Positions 8,379-16,255 of a stretch of DNA of 43,573 bases are shown here, one piece after another. Location: contig CANQBZ010000019.1 in NCBI GenBank assembly GCA_947589295.1, forward strand, positions 1 through 43,573. The letters run 5' to 3'. The stretch's first letter is position 1; every line of letters starts with the position of its first letter. Source of the stretch: an uncultured Akkermansia sp. Lineage in GTDB: Bacteria > Verrucomicrobiota > Verrucomicrobiia > Verrucomicrobiales > Akkermansiaceae. A model generated the notes under the pieces. The model saw only the letters and a program-made list of their open reading frames with translations. It was not told the DNA's origin and made no database searches. Both the position numbers and the translations under genes were made by a program.

Positions 8379-9785
8379 TCAGCAGCTCACAATTTCATCT
8401 TTTTGTGCAATGTGCACGCCCCCTGTTTCCCCGTTTTCGAGGGCATTCTGCAGGGCCATGGCGCATTCAGGTTCGCCATGCACAAGGAACACGCTCGACT
8501 TCTTCCCTTGTGTATTGCGGAAATATCGCAGCAGTTCACTGTGGTCGGCATGACCTGAGAAGGAATCCAAACTGCGAATTTGCGCTCGTACCGGGTAATG
8601 ACCGCCCAGGATAGGCACATCCTTCGCGCCGTCCATGATGCGGCGACCTAAAGTATTGGCGGCGCAGAAACCAACAAAGAGGACGGTATTTTTCGGATTG
8701 CCAATGCCGAGCTTGAGGTGGTGCAGAATACGTCCGGCTTCGCACATGCCGGAGGCGGAGATGATGATGAGAGACTTCTTGATATCGTTGAGGGCTTGGG
8801 ATTCCGACACCGTGCGACACATGTGCAGGTTGGCGAAGGAGAATGGGTCTCTGCTGGCAAAGAGAGAGGCATAGACATCCGGGTTCAGACACTCGGAGTG
8901 AGTTCGGAAAAGCTCCGTGGCGCTGATGGCCATCGGACTGTCCACGTACACTTGCGTCTTACCCAGCATCCCTTCTTCAAAGGCGCGGTTGAGCAGGTAG
9001 AGGAGTTGCTGCGTGCGCTCCACTGCAAAGGCGGGGATGTAGATCTTTCCTTCCCGCGCCAAAGCTTCGCGGATTTCGCGGTAAAAACTCTCGTCATCCC
9101 GACTGGGCGCCTCGTGATGTCGCCCGCCGTACGTGCTTTCCATAATCATGATATCCACACCGTCTACCGGTGCGGGGTCACGCAACAGTTCATTGTTTCC
9201 TCGCCCCACATCGCCGGAAAAAAGCAGGCGTTTATGTTGTCCGTCCTCGTGGTCGTCGATGTCCAACACGACTTGAGCCGAGCCGAGGATATGACCGGCA
9301 TCGTAAAATGTGAGGGCGATGCCATCGTCAATGACCATACGGCGTTCGTAGCTGGTGGCCACAAAGGAATCCAGACATTTACGGGCATCTTCCTCGGTGT
9401 AGATGACTTCTGCCACTGTGCCGGTGCCTCCGGCTCGTTTGTGCATCTTGGTGAGGAAAGCGCAGTCGTGTTCCTGAATGCGTGCGGCATCTACCAGCAT
9501 GATGGCGCAGAGCGAGCGCGTGGCGTGCGTGCAATAGACATTGCCCGTAAAGCCTCGTTTCACGAGGTTTGGGATGTTGCCGGAGTGGTCGATGTGCGCA
9601 TGAGAGAGAATGACGTGGTCGATTTCTGCAGGATGAAAGAGGGGGAAGTCGCGGTTGATGCGCAATTCATCTGCCCGGTGTCCTTGGTAGAGCCCACAAT
9701 CCAACAAGATTTTTTTACCGTTGATTTCCAAGAGGTGTTGGGAGCCTGTGGTCGTGCCGGCTGCGCCGCAAAAGTGTATTTTCAT
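8379..9785 (-). CDS. MBL-fold beta-CASP ribonuclease
   Basis: 468-residue metallo-beta-lactamase/beta-CASP protein of the RNA-processing type. Metal-binding motifs in order: LILDCG-type strand (ILLDCGLYQG), HAHIDHSG (motif 2), DAGHILGSAQ (motif 3), FSGDVGR (motif 4); then the beta-CASP insert with IPAFAVERTQQLLY, the ISASGMCEAGRI motif and SFSGHADHSEL. This order matches archaeal/bacterial CPSF-like exo/endonucleases. The closest described relatives are broad 'MBL fold RNA metabolism' proteins, so the exact RNA target is unknown. It overlaps the glycosyltransferase stop-start by ATGA at 9782-9785. Confidence 0.93.
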   Translation of the reverse strand: MKIHFCGAAGTTTGSQHLLEINGKKILLDCGLYQGHRADELRINRDFPLFHPAEIDHVILSHAHIDHSGNIPNLVKRGFTGNVYCTHATRSLCAIMLVDAARIQEHDCAFLTKMHKRAGGTGTVAEVIYTEEDARKCLDSFVATSYERRMVIDDGIALTFYDAGHILGSAQVVLDIDDHEDGQHKRLLFSGDVGRGNNELLRDPAPVDGVDIMIMESTYGGRHHEAPSRDDESFYREIREALAREGKIYIPAFAVERTQQLLYLLNRAFEEGMLGKTQVYVDSPMAISATELFRTHSECLNPDVYASLFASRDPFSFANLHMCRTVSESQALNDIKKSLIIISASGMCEAGRILHHLKLGIGNPKNTVLFVGFCAANTLGRRIMDGAKDVPILGGHYPVRAQIRSLDSFSGHADHSELLRYFRNTQGKKSSVFLVHGEPECAMALQNALENGETGGVHIAQKDEIVSC

Positions 9786-10891
9786 GATGGTTGAGTGAGG
9801 TTGGTGTAGAGTTCGTGGTATTTTTTTGCCGTATCGCTCAGTTTGTACGGGTAAGGGATTTCCTCTGGAGGATCAGGGGGTACGCTGTACCACTGCGAAA
9901 GTATGTCTGCAGCGCTGTCAATGTCCCCCACTGGCAAGACGCCCATTGGTTGCAGGGATCCCAAGTAATCCTTCACTGCTCCGTGTCCATAGCCCGCTGT
10001 GGGGCGCCCGAGCGCTAGCGCTTGTAGAGCAGGGGCGCTGTAGATGGTGGGCTTTGCTGTGAGACATAGCACCGCGTCTGCCGTGCAGAGCAACTCGCGC
10101 AAATCCTCCGGCGGATCCACGCGGGTGATATGCGGCTCCAGCCCGCTGGCACGCACCTCCCGGCGCAGAGATTTGAGGTAGCCCGACTCCGCAAAACGGG
10201 TGGTGCCGACAAGCAGGGCGTGCGCGGGGATGTCTTGGCTGTGCAGGATACTCAAAATGGGTATGATATGCTGCGTGCACCAAGGCTCGCCAATGGGCGC
10301 CGGAAGGCAGATGATAAAGCGTTCCCGCAACTCCGGGTATGCTGCATATGTGCGGATGGCGTCGCTGGCATCGGGTTTGTAGCCAGGGTAGCATTGTAGC
10401 TCATTCACACCATGGGGGACAATCCAGGATTTGATGAGCGTAGGCTGAATATTTTTAAGGTAGTTGCGCAAATCGGTATGGATGATGGTAATGGCATCGC
10501 AGCTCAAAAGCCGTGTACGCTCAAGGAAGTCAGTTCTCTGTGGGTAACTGCTCAACGCGCCGACTAGCCTTGGTCTCGACTTGCTAGATAGCCCGTCACA
10601 GGAGCGCGTGGCGATAGCTACAGCTTCGTATCCGTACGCCTGCACTACATCCGGTTGCTGCGTGCGGATGATGCTGCGCAGACTCAGGGCTTTTCCCCAC
10701 AACCCGGGCAGTTTTTTCCCCGTGTATCGCACAAACTTAAGGCGTTCACTAGTGATGGCGCCGAGCATGCTGTATCTCGGTCCCACCACAACACTGCTCT
10801 CCCCGCAACTCAGCAATGCATACGCCAACTCCACCGCTGCTGCATTTGGGCTGCCGATCGCCAATTCAGGAGCAAAGTGAAGCACTTTCAT
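9782..10891 (-). CDS. Glycosyltransferase family 4-like protein with degenerate active site
   Basis: 369-residue GT-B fold protein, a clear paralogue of the upstream gene: shared blocks include GYKPDA/GYRPDA, the DIPAHALLVG/GIPAHALIVG strand and ADILSQWY/ADLLAQWY. GT4 enzymes transfer sugars from nucleotide-sugar donors. Here the donor-site residues are altered: the Arg/Lys segment seen in the neighbour as RITFWKG reads PIGEPWC, and the E-x7-E motif (neighbour PESFGKTSLEA) reads PTIYSAPALQA, with both glutamates gone. It may be non-catalytic, perhaps a partner of its neighbour, or use another mechanism. It joins the flanking genes by ATGA overlaps on both sides. Confidence 0.8.
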   Translation of the reverse strand: MKVLHFAPELAIGSPNAAAVELAYALLSCGESSVVVGPRYSMLGAITSERLKFVRYTGKKLPGLWGKALSLRSIIRTQQPDVVQAYGYEAVAIATRSCDGLSSKSRPRLVGALSSYPQRTDFLERTRLLSCDAITIIHTDLRNYLKNIQPTLIKSWIVPHGVNELQCYPGYKPDASDAIRTYAAYPELRERFIICLPAPIGEPWCTQHIIPILSILHSQDIPAHALLVGTTRFAESGYLKSLRREVRASGLEPHITRVDPPEDLRELLCTADAVLCLTAKPTIYSAPALQALALGRPTAGYGHGAVKDYLGSLQPMGVLPVGDIDSAADILSQWYSVPPDPPEEIPYPYKLSDTAKKYHELYTNLTQPS

Positions 10892-11991
10892 AGCAGGGAA
10901 CGGTAGAGGTCAAGGTGAGCACGTATCATATCCTCCCGCAGGTAGGGGCTGCCTACAGGTTTGATCGGCTTACAGGGTGTTCTGTACCACTGTGCCAACA
11001 GATCGGCCATTGCAGCCGCATCACCCACGCGGATGCGACCTTCTGGCAAATATTCTTCAAGTTGCTCTCCAACGCCGCCATGATCAAAACCGGCCAACGA
11101 ACACCCCAAAGCCAAGGCCTCAAGAGAGGTTTTACCAAAACTTTCTGGATCGAGGGAGAGGGAGAGTACAACATCGGCAATGCACATGATATCGCGGAGG
11201 TCGTTGCGGTGGCCAAGCCAGGAAACGTGTTGGTCAATACTGGCATCAGCGTACAATTTTTCCAGTTTATGGCGGTATCTTTCTTTGCCTCGTTTCGTTT
11301 CTCCCACGATGAGCGCATGTGCGGGGATACCACGATCACGCAAGTTGCGTATAATGGGAGCAATCATTTCTTGTCCTTTCCAAAAAGTGATGCGTGCTGG
11401 AAGACAGAGGACGAACTTGCCCTCAAGCTCAGGGAAAGCACGCTTCCAACTCTCAATCCATTTGGCATCTGGACGATATCCAAGGTAGTAGGATGATGTG
11501 TCGATTGAGTTTGGTATAACGTGGATGAGAGAAGGATCAGTAGCGGGATAATTGGTGAGAATGTGCTGACGGATAAATCGCGAAACGGCAATAACAGCGG
11601 CCCCCCGCGTCATAATGCGCGAGTATTGATTCACCGAATATACGCCGTGAAAAGAAGAGACAATGACAGGCCGCTGTGTCCGCGGAAGAATTTTCTCTGC
11701 TAAATATGCTACCCAGCCGGGTATGCGGGAGTGGACGTGCACTATATCAGGCTGCTCTGCCCGAAATAGCTTAGCAAGTGAAAAGACTTCTGCCAGAAGG
11801 CGCAATCTTTTTTTCTCCAGTGGGTGTGTGAAGTGGCGGGCGCCCGTTTTTTCAATTTGTGGAACCATACGACCACCGGCTGACACCACCAAACATTCCA
11901 CTCCGTACGAAGAGAGTCCCTCGCACAGCTCAAGTACCACTTGCTCCACCCCGCCGGAGGAAAGCGCTGGTAGGAGATGCATAATTTTCAT
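10888..11991 (-). CDS. Glycosyltransferase family 4
   Basis: 367-residue GT-B glycosyltransferase. The N-terminal domain begins IMHLLPALSSGGVEQVVLEL, with the usual GG-E acceptor-side loop. The middle has DIVHVHSRIPGWVAYLA and the C-terminal donor domain has LPARITFWKGQE (Arg/Lys phosphate contacts) and ESFGKTSLEALALG, the E-x7-E motif intact. The substrate cannot be read from sequence; its place beside an ELM1-like gene and a second GT suggests lipopolysaccharide core or another surface glycan. ATGA overlaps at both ends tie it to its neighbours. Confidence 0.88.
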   Translation of the reverse strand: MKIMHLLPALSSGGVEQVVLELCEGLSSYGVECLVVSAGGRMVPQIEKTGARHFTHPLEKKRLRLLAEVFSLAKLFRAEQPDIVHVHSRIPGWVAYLAEKILPRTQRPVIVSSFHGVYSVNQYSRIMTRGAAVIAVSRFIRQHILTNYPATDPSLIHVIPNSIDTSSYYLGYRPDAKWIESWKRAFPELEGKFVLCLPARITFWKGQEMIAPIIRNLRDRGIPAHALIVGETKRGKERYRHKLEKLYADASIDQHVSWLGHRNDLRDIMCIADVVLSLSLDPESFGKTSLEALALGCSLAGFDHGGVGEQLEEYLPEGRIRVGDAAAMADLLAQWYRTPCKPIKPVGSPYLREDMIRAHLDLYRSLL

Positions 11992-12926
11992 GAGAGGAGA
12001 TGGGGAAAGCGATGAAGAATGTAATCAGCAGCCCGATCTGCTTCGCTCAGGGGAGCGGAGAGTTTGAGTTGGCGCGTGGCGAGCCATTGAGTGAAGGTGG
12101 TCACGCGCTCCTCGTCCACGAGCTGAGCTAGTCCGCGAGTTACACGCCCGGGAGCTTTGCCAGCGCGTTTAGGGTTCACGGGCATTTCCAGAACACCAAC
12201 TGGAGCCCCGCTGGTGAGCGCTTCATAGACCATGGATACGCTATCTTGAGTGACCCACACATCTTTGGCCGTGGACAAATGCTCAGCCACCCAATCTTGG
12301 CTGGTGGTATCCACGGGAACTACACGAATACTCGGACAGGAGGCGTGCAGCATGTCCACAAAATCTCCTGGCGTACGACGCGAAGTTGTAAGGGTGATTT
12401 GCCCGTTGTTGTAACGCACAAGGGTAGAGAGTTGGGTGATAAGGTGGTCCTCATCCCACCCGAAGTCCCTGCTGGGACCGCCGATGAGTACCAATGTATC
12501 GCGCTTTTCGGAATCCGGGGAAGGGACAATGCTATTGACAGCGCCATAGGTGAGCAGCACATTGGGGGGAGTACTGTTTTCACGGGTATAGTCGTGGCGT
12601 GGCGTGATGCAGAGGTCGAACCAAGAGACAGGCAGACTGGGTTTCATGCACACAATGCACAGGCAATGTTTACTATGAGCGAGACTTAGAGCAGCCAGAT
12701 GGGTGCCATGTCCAGCGCAGAGCACCAGGTCCGGCTTCGGTAGTCCCGATCCCTTGGCGGTGTATCGCATTTTTTCAAGCAAACTCAAATGTGTCACGTC
12801 CACCTCGTGCACGCTGTTCATGTTACCGGGGTGCATCTTGTCGACTTGACGTATCAGCGCATTGGCCAGACCTCGTGTTTGCGAGAGGTGCCCTTTCTTG
12901 CCGTCGCTGACGATGCAGATGTCCAT
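11988..12926 (-). CDS. ELM1/GtrOC1-family putative nucleoside-diphosphate-sugar epimerase or glycosyltransferase
   Basis: 312-residue protein resembling the 'mitochondrial fission ELM1-like' family, whose bacterial members lie in lipopolysaccharide core gene clusters. Visible features: DGKKGHLSQTRGLANAL at the N-terminus (family opening 'DGK-GH-NQ--GLA'), PDLVLCAGHGTH, LIGGPSRDFGWDE, TTSRRTP and WVTQDSVSMVYEALTSGAPV, the last two being typical of the C-terminal domain. The overall layout is GT-B-like. Biochemical activity is uncertain for the whole family. It overlaps the next GT by ATGA and starts 9 nt after the pyrC' stop. Confidence 0.8.
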   Translation of the reverse strand: MDICIVSDGKKGHLSQTRGLANALIRQVDKMHPGNMNSVHEVDVTHLSLLEKMRYTAKGSGLPKPDLVLCAGHGTHLAALSLAHSKHCLCIVCMKPSLPVSWFDLCITPRHDYTRENSTPPNVLLTYGAVNSIVPSPDSEKRDTLVLIGGPSRDFGWDEDHLITQLSTLVRYNNGQITLTTSRRTPGDFVDMLHASCPSIRVVPVDTTSQDWVAEHLSTAKDVWVTQDSVSMVYEALTSGAPVGVLEMPVNPKRAGKAPGRVTRGLAQLVDEERVTTFTQWLATRQLKLSAPLSEADRAADYILHRFPHLLS

Positions 12927-12935
12927 GGGAGTGAG

Positions 12936-14234
12936 TTAGCGGAGGGGCAGGGTAACGACACCGTGCAGCTCTTGCCCAAGGAAAGGGGTGTTCAACGTGC
13001 CGCAGGCAAGTGTTTCTTCGGTTACTATATTGCTGACTTGTGGGTCAAAGAGCAGGAGCGGAGCCGTGCGCGGCGTGTCTTCGTCTTGCTCCCTCGGGTT
13101 GGCAATTTCTACCGGTTTCAGGCAGCACGCGCGTATCAGTTCCGTCCAGCTGAGAAGTCCTGGCTTTACCAGTTTGGTGTAGAGCACAGGCAGCATGGTA
13201 TCCAGCATGACCATACCCGCAGGGGCGCTGATGAAATCCTGTTTCTTAGAGAAAGGACTGCACGGTGTATGCGCACTCACAATGCAGTCGACGGTGCCGT
13301 CTTTCACTCCTTCCAGCAGCGCATCGCAGTCGGTTTGATCGCGCAGTGGCGGGGTTGTTTTGAAGACAGTGTTGTAATCGCCAATTTGTGTATGGGTGAA
13401 GAGGAGATGGTGCAGGGCAACTTCGGCTGTGACACGAACCCCTCGTTCCTTTGCCCGGCGAATGATGCGCACAGATTCTGCCGTGCTTACCAGTTGCAAG
13501 TGCAGGCGGGCGCCGGCAGCTTCCGCCAGACGGATGAGCGTTTCTGTACCAATTTCTTCGGCACAGGGCGGACAGGGGTGTAGCCCCAGGTTGTAGGCAG
13601 TGGTACTTGGATGAGCATAAGTGTGCTCGGTGAGTGCCGGCACGTCGGCGCGTACGGCAAAGATGAGATCCAAATCCTCCGCATACTGCATGGCACGGTA
13701 TAGCATGAGAATGTTGGAAGGAAAATTCTCGCCATCGCTTAAGATGCGTACGCCGCGCATGGTGGCCAGCGTGTTGTAGGGGGCTTGGTCCAGCCCCTGC
13801 ATGCCTAGCGATATACAGCCAGCAGGTGTCATATCCGCCACAGATCGCACAGTGGCAGCTTCGCGAAAGCTGTCGAGCGTGGCGCCGTTGTCAAAGCAGA
13901 ACGATGGAGATGGCAACACCAACATACCCCACACACCACCGTGGATGGCGGCTTCACCGGCGCGCATGATGCACTCACGCTTGCTTCGCCCGGGTATTTC
14001 GATGTGTGTGTGCAGGTCATAGAGAGCGGGCATGAGTAATTTGCCAGCGGCATCAATCACGCGGGCTTGCTCCGGTATCTCCATTTGCCCCGCCGGTTCA
14101 ACTTGCTTGATGTCCGGAAGCGGAATTTCGTTGAGGGAGAGGGTGGAAATGTTCTCAGCCGCCGGGCAGAGGCAGAGGTCGATGCGTTGACCGGTGATGG
14201 CCCAAGTGGCGTTGGTGATGTAGGTGTTAGTCAT
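12936..14234 (-). CDS. pyrC': Dihydroorotase homologue, probably inactive (PyrC'/pDHO type)
   Basis: 432-residue amidohydrolase-fold protein clearly homologous to class I dihydroorotase (MPALYDLHTHIEIPG, then VSTAESVRIIRRAKERGVRVTAEVALHHLLFT, then TTPPLRD). Several catalytic or metal-binding residues are missing: REPG reads EIPG, the metal-ligand region VAHCED reads FAVRADV, HICHIST reads HLQLVST, and TDHAPH reads SAHTPC so the catalytic Asp is gone. The substrate Asn in NPPLR is Thr. The first HxH and a nearby Asp survive. In Pseudomonas and others, inactive PyrC' proteins are structural partners of aspartate transcarbamoylase. Here the gene directly follows pyrB with an 8-bp overlap, which fits that role. 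A working dihydroorotase should be encoded elsewhere. Confidence 0.85.
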   Translation of the reverse strand: MTNTYITNATWAITGQRIDLCLCPAAENISTLSLNEIPLPDIKQVEPAGQMEIPEQARVIDAAGKLLMPALYDLHTHIEIPGRSKRECIMRAGEAAIHGGVWGMLVLPSPSFCFDNGATLDSFREAATVRSVADMTPAGCISLGMQGLDQAPYNTLATMRGVRILSDGENFPSNILMLYRAMQYAEDLDLIFAVRADVPALTEHTYAHPSTTAYNLGLHPCPPCAEEIGTETLIRLAEAAGARLHLQLVSTAESVRIIRRAKERGVRVTAEVALHHLLFTHTQIGDYNTVFKTTPPLRDQTDCDALLEGVKDGTVDCIVSAHTPCSPFSKKQDFISAPAGMVMLDTMLPVLYTKLVKPGLLSWTELIRACCLKPVEIANPREQDEDTPRTAPLLLFDPQVSNIVTEETLACGTLNTPFLGQELHGVVTLPLR

Positions 14235-15156
14235 GGGACAAAGTGCCTGGAGTAAGATGGTAAAGGATGCTCATGCGGGCGGCGATGCCGTTCTCGACCT
14301 GGTTGCAGACAAGACAGTTTTCGTAGTCCATGGCGGCATCGCAAAGTTCGACTCCGCGATTCACGGGACCGGGGTGCATGATGCTCATGCCCTGAGCCTC
14401 AATCCGTCGCAACCGCTCCTCCGTGACTCCGAAAGCCTGATGGTAATCCGTCGCTGGGAAAAAGGGACTGTCGATGCGTTCGTTCTGCACGCGCAGCAGG
14501 TAGATGACATCTGGTTTCCATGTGAAGATTTCATCCCAAGTGTGCAGCCTTGCGACGCCAGTGTGTCCCTTGGGAGGAACTAACGAGCCGGGACCCATAA
14601 AGGCAACTTGTGCGCCAAGTCTTCGCAGGATGAGACTGGTAGAGCGTGCCACGCGGCTGTGCCGTATATCACCGACAATGACAATGCGCCGCCCGGCAAT
14701 ATCGCCGTACTTTTCGCGGATGGTAAAGGCGTCCAGAAAAGCCTGGCTGGGGTGGGCATGGGCGCCATCGCCGGCGTTGATGACGGAGGCGTTGCAATGG
14801 CGCGCGATGACGGCGGGGATACCGCTGTTTTTATGCCGCACAATGATGTAGTCCATCTTCATGCTCATGAGCGTGTCGATGGTGTCATGCACGCTTTCAC
14901 CCTTGACCACAGAGGAGGTGGCAAGGGTGAAGGTGGTGACATCTGCCGAGAGTCGGTGGGCTGCAACCTCAAAGGAAGAGCGTGTGCGTGTGCTGGGCTC
15001 ATAGAAGAGGGTGAGCACGGATTTTCCCTTCAGCGCGGGCACTTTTTTCACGCTCTTGGTAAAAATCTCTTTCATCGCCGTGGCGCTGTCCAGGATGGTG
15101 TGAATATCCTCGTCGCTGAGCGATTCAATCGTGATGAGGTCTTTTCTGGGTTTCAT
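14227..15156 (-). CDS. pyrB: Aspartate carbamoyltransferase catalytic subunit
   Basis: 309-residue ATCase, which makes carbamoyl-aspartate in pyrimidine synthesis. Signature motifs: FYEPSTRTRSSFEVAAHRL (carbamoyl-phosphate site), VVKGESVHDT, GDGAHAHPSQAFLDA, and HPGPVNRGVEL near the C-terminus. ATG at 15156 begins MKPRKDLITIE, a normal family start, 19 nt after the pyrR stop. The in-frame upstream ATG at 15192 would overlap pyrR. The stop overlaps the start of the inactive dihydroorotase gene by 8 bp (14227-14234). No regulatory-subunit gene (pyrI) is present. Confidence 0.95.
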   Translation of the reverse strand: MKPRKDLITIESLSDEDIHTILDSATAMKEIFTKSVKKVPALKGKSVLTLFYEPSTRTRSSFEVAAHRLSADVTTFTLATSSVVKGESVHDTIDTLMSMKMDYIIVRHKNSGIPAVIARHCNASVINAGDGAHAHPSQAFLDAFTIREKYGDIAGRRIVIVGDIRHSRVARSTSLILRRLGAQVAFMGPGSLVPPKGHTGVARLHTWDEIFTWKPDVIYLLRVQNERIDSPFFPATDYHQAFGVTEERLRRIEAQGMSIMHPGPVNRGVELCDAAMDYENCLVCNQVENGIAARMSILYHLTPGTLSHD

Positions 15157-15175
15157 GACAGGGGGTAAAGGGAGG

Positions 15176-15679
15176 TCAGTAGAGCACGGCATCTTCGCCG
15201 TCGGTTTCCTTCAGGTGCACGTGCACTTTCTCGGCGCTTTCCAGGGTGAAGGCAGCGTAATCCGCACGAATCGGCAGCTCGTGCCTTCCGCGGTCTACCA
15301 GGCAGTGCAATTCGACGCGCGCCGGTCTACCGTATTCAAAAATGGTCTCCAACGCCGCTCGCGCTGTGCGCCCGCTCTGCAGCACATCATCCACTAATAT
15401 CAGGTGCATGCCGTCCGTGGAGAAGGGCAGGTAAGAACTGCGCAGCGCCGGACGCTCTTTGCGCAGGTCCAGGTCATCGCGGTAGAGGGTGATGTCAATG
15501 GCTCCATATTGGGCTTGCACGCCACGTTTTTGCAGCGCGGTGGTAAGTCGGCGGGCGAGCTCATCGCCGTGGCTGATGAGACCCACCAGTCCGAGCGGCT
15601 CGTCGTCGCTGCGGGCGGCAATGCGATCCGCCCATTGCTCAAGGGCAGCGGAGATATCGGTGGATGTCAGCTGAGGCAT
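15176..15679 (-). CDS. pyrR: PyrR: pyrimidine regulatory protein / uracil phosphoribosyltransferase
   Basis: 167-residue type I phosphoribosyltransferase-fold protein. The PRPP-binding loop reads LVDDVLQSGRTARAAL, preceded by LGLVGLISHGDELARRL and followed by LVDRGRHELPIRADY, the PyrR-specific segment. In Gram-positive bacteria PyrR binds leader RNA of pyr genes and also has weak uracil phosphoribosyltransferase activity. Here it is second in the operon, 12 nt after purE and just before pyrB. There is no long leader in front of purE that could hold a PyrR attenuator, so its regulatory role here is uncertain. Confidence 0.92.
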   Translation of the reverse strand: MPQLTSTDISAALEQWADRIAARSDDEPLGLVGLISHGDELARRLTTALQKRGVQAQYGAIDITLYRDDLDLRKERPALRSSYLPFSTDGMHLILVDDVLQSGRTARAALETIFEYGRPARVELHCLVDRGRHELPIRADYAAFTLESAEKVHVHLKETDGEDAVLY

Positions 15680-15691
15680 GATGGTCTACGT

Positions 15692-16102
15692 CTACATTTG
15701 GGCAAGTTGGAGGATGCGGTGGGCAGCCATGGCGGCGTTTAACGGCGTTTTTTTGTGCAGCCCCACCGTAGTGGCGGGTACTCCGCCGGGCAGTTGGCTG
15801 ATGGCCAACAGAGCATCCATTCCGTTGAGTGGTCCGCATGGCACTGGCACCCCGATGACAGGTAATTTCGTGTTCATCACCACAACGCCTGGGAGAGCCG
15901 CAGAGAGCCCCGCGACGCAGAGCAGCACTGCTTGCGTGCCATAGGTGTCCAGCTTGCGCAAATAATGCAGCAGGGCATCTAAATCCCGATGAGCAGAGTA
16001 GATAACTTCCTCATTTTCGACACCCTGTTCCGCAAAGTACTGACGAGCGGGCTCCATGAAGGGTAGGTCGCTTTTACTGCCGTAAATCGTGATAACTTTC
16101 AT
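15692..16102 (-). CDS. purE: PurE-family N5-CAIR mutase or AIR carboxylase, divergent
   Basis: 136-residue protein of the PurE fold: IYGSKSDLPFMEPA (substrate phosphate loop), SAHRDLDALL with the catalytic His, and LPVIGVPVPCGPLNGMDALLAISQLPGGVPATTV. Class I PurE is ~160 residues and has GAGGAAHLPGM. Here that segment reads VAGLSAALPGVV, without the His, closer to the AGRSNALSG of class II AIR carboxylases; yet it has SAHR (class I) rather than SAHK. It works in purine synthesis either way, but the substrate (N5-CAIR, or AIR plus CO2) is open. ATG at 16102 sits 9 nt from a -10 box. The frame is open upstream to 16378, but that would cover the promoter region and the divergent gene. Confidence 0.85.
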   Translation of the reverse strand: MKVITIYGSKSDLPFMEPARQYFAEQGVENEEVIYSAHRDLDALLHYLRKLDTYGTQAVLLCVAGLSAALPGVVVMNTKLPVIGVPVPCGPLNGMDALLAISQLPGGVPATTVGLHKKTPLNAAMAAHRILQLAQM

Positions 16103-16111
16103 GTGCCCCCC

Positions 16112-16140
16112 ATCATACCACCTCGCGCCCACGCGCGCAA
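16112..16140 (-). promoter_or_regulatory. Promoter of the purE-to-rsmA operon, start-adjacent
   Basis: Reading the minus strand, TTGCGC (16140-16135) and TATGAT (16117-16112) are spaced by 17 bp. The -10 ends 9 nt before the purE ATG at 16102, giving a leader of only about 3 nt. Confidence 0.5.
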
Positions 16141-16220
16141 GGAAAAACAGACAGCTCTGGCAAACTCCAAACTTCGTAAATGGCAACCGCATTTTTTCAT
16201 GCGCTTGCCCTGAATTTGAC

Positions 16221-16249
16221 TGGTCATTTATCGCATCTTCCGGTAAGAT
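16221..16249 (+). promoter_or_regulatory. Promoter of the ankyrin gene, start-adjacent
   Basis: A weak -35 TGGTCA (16221-16226) is 17 bp from TAAGAT (16244-16249). The -10 ends 6 nt before the ATG at 16256, the same -10 hexamer and spacing as at 3466-3478. A better -35 match, TTGACT at 16216, would need a 22-bp spacer. Confidence 0.5.
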
Positions 16250-16255
16250 GGCCGC

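Noticed and set aside
8718..9794. 358-codon plus-strand frame
   Set aside because: Antisense to the MBL beta-CASP gene, which has all its metal-binding motifs.
12789..13583. 264-codon plus-strand frame
   Set aside because: Antisense to the dihydroorotase homologue and has no recognisable motif.
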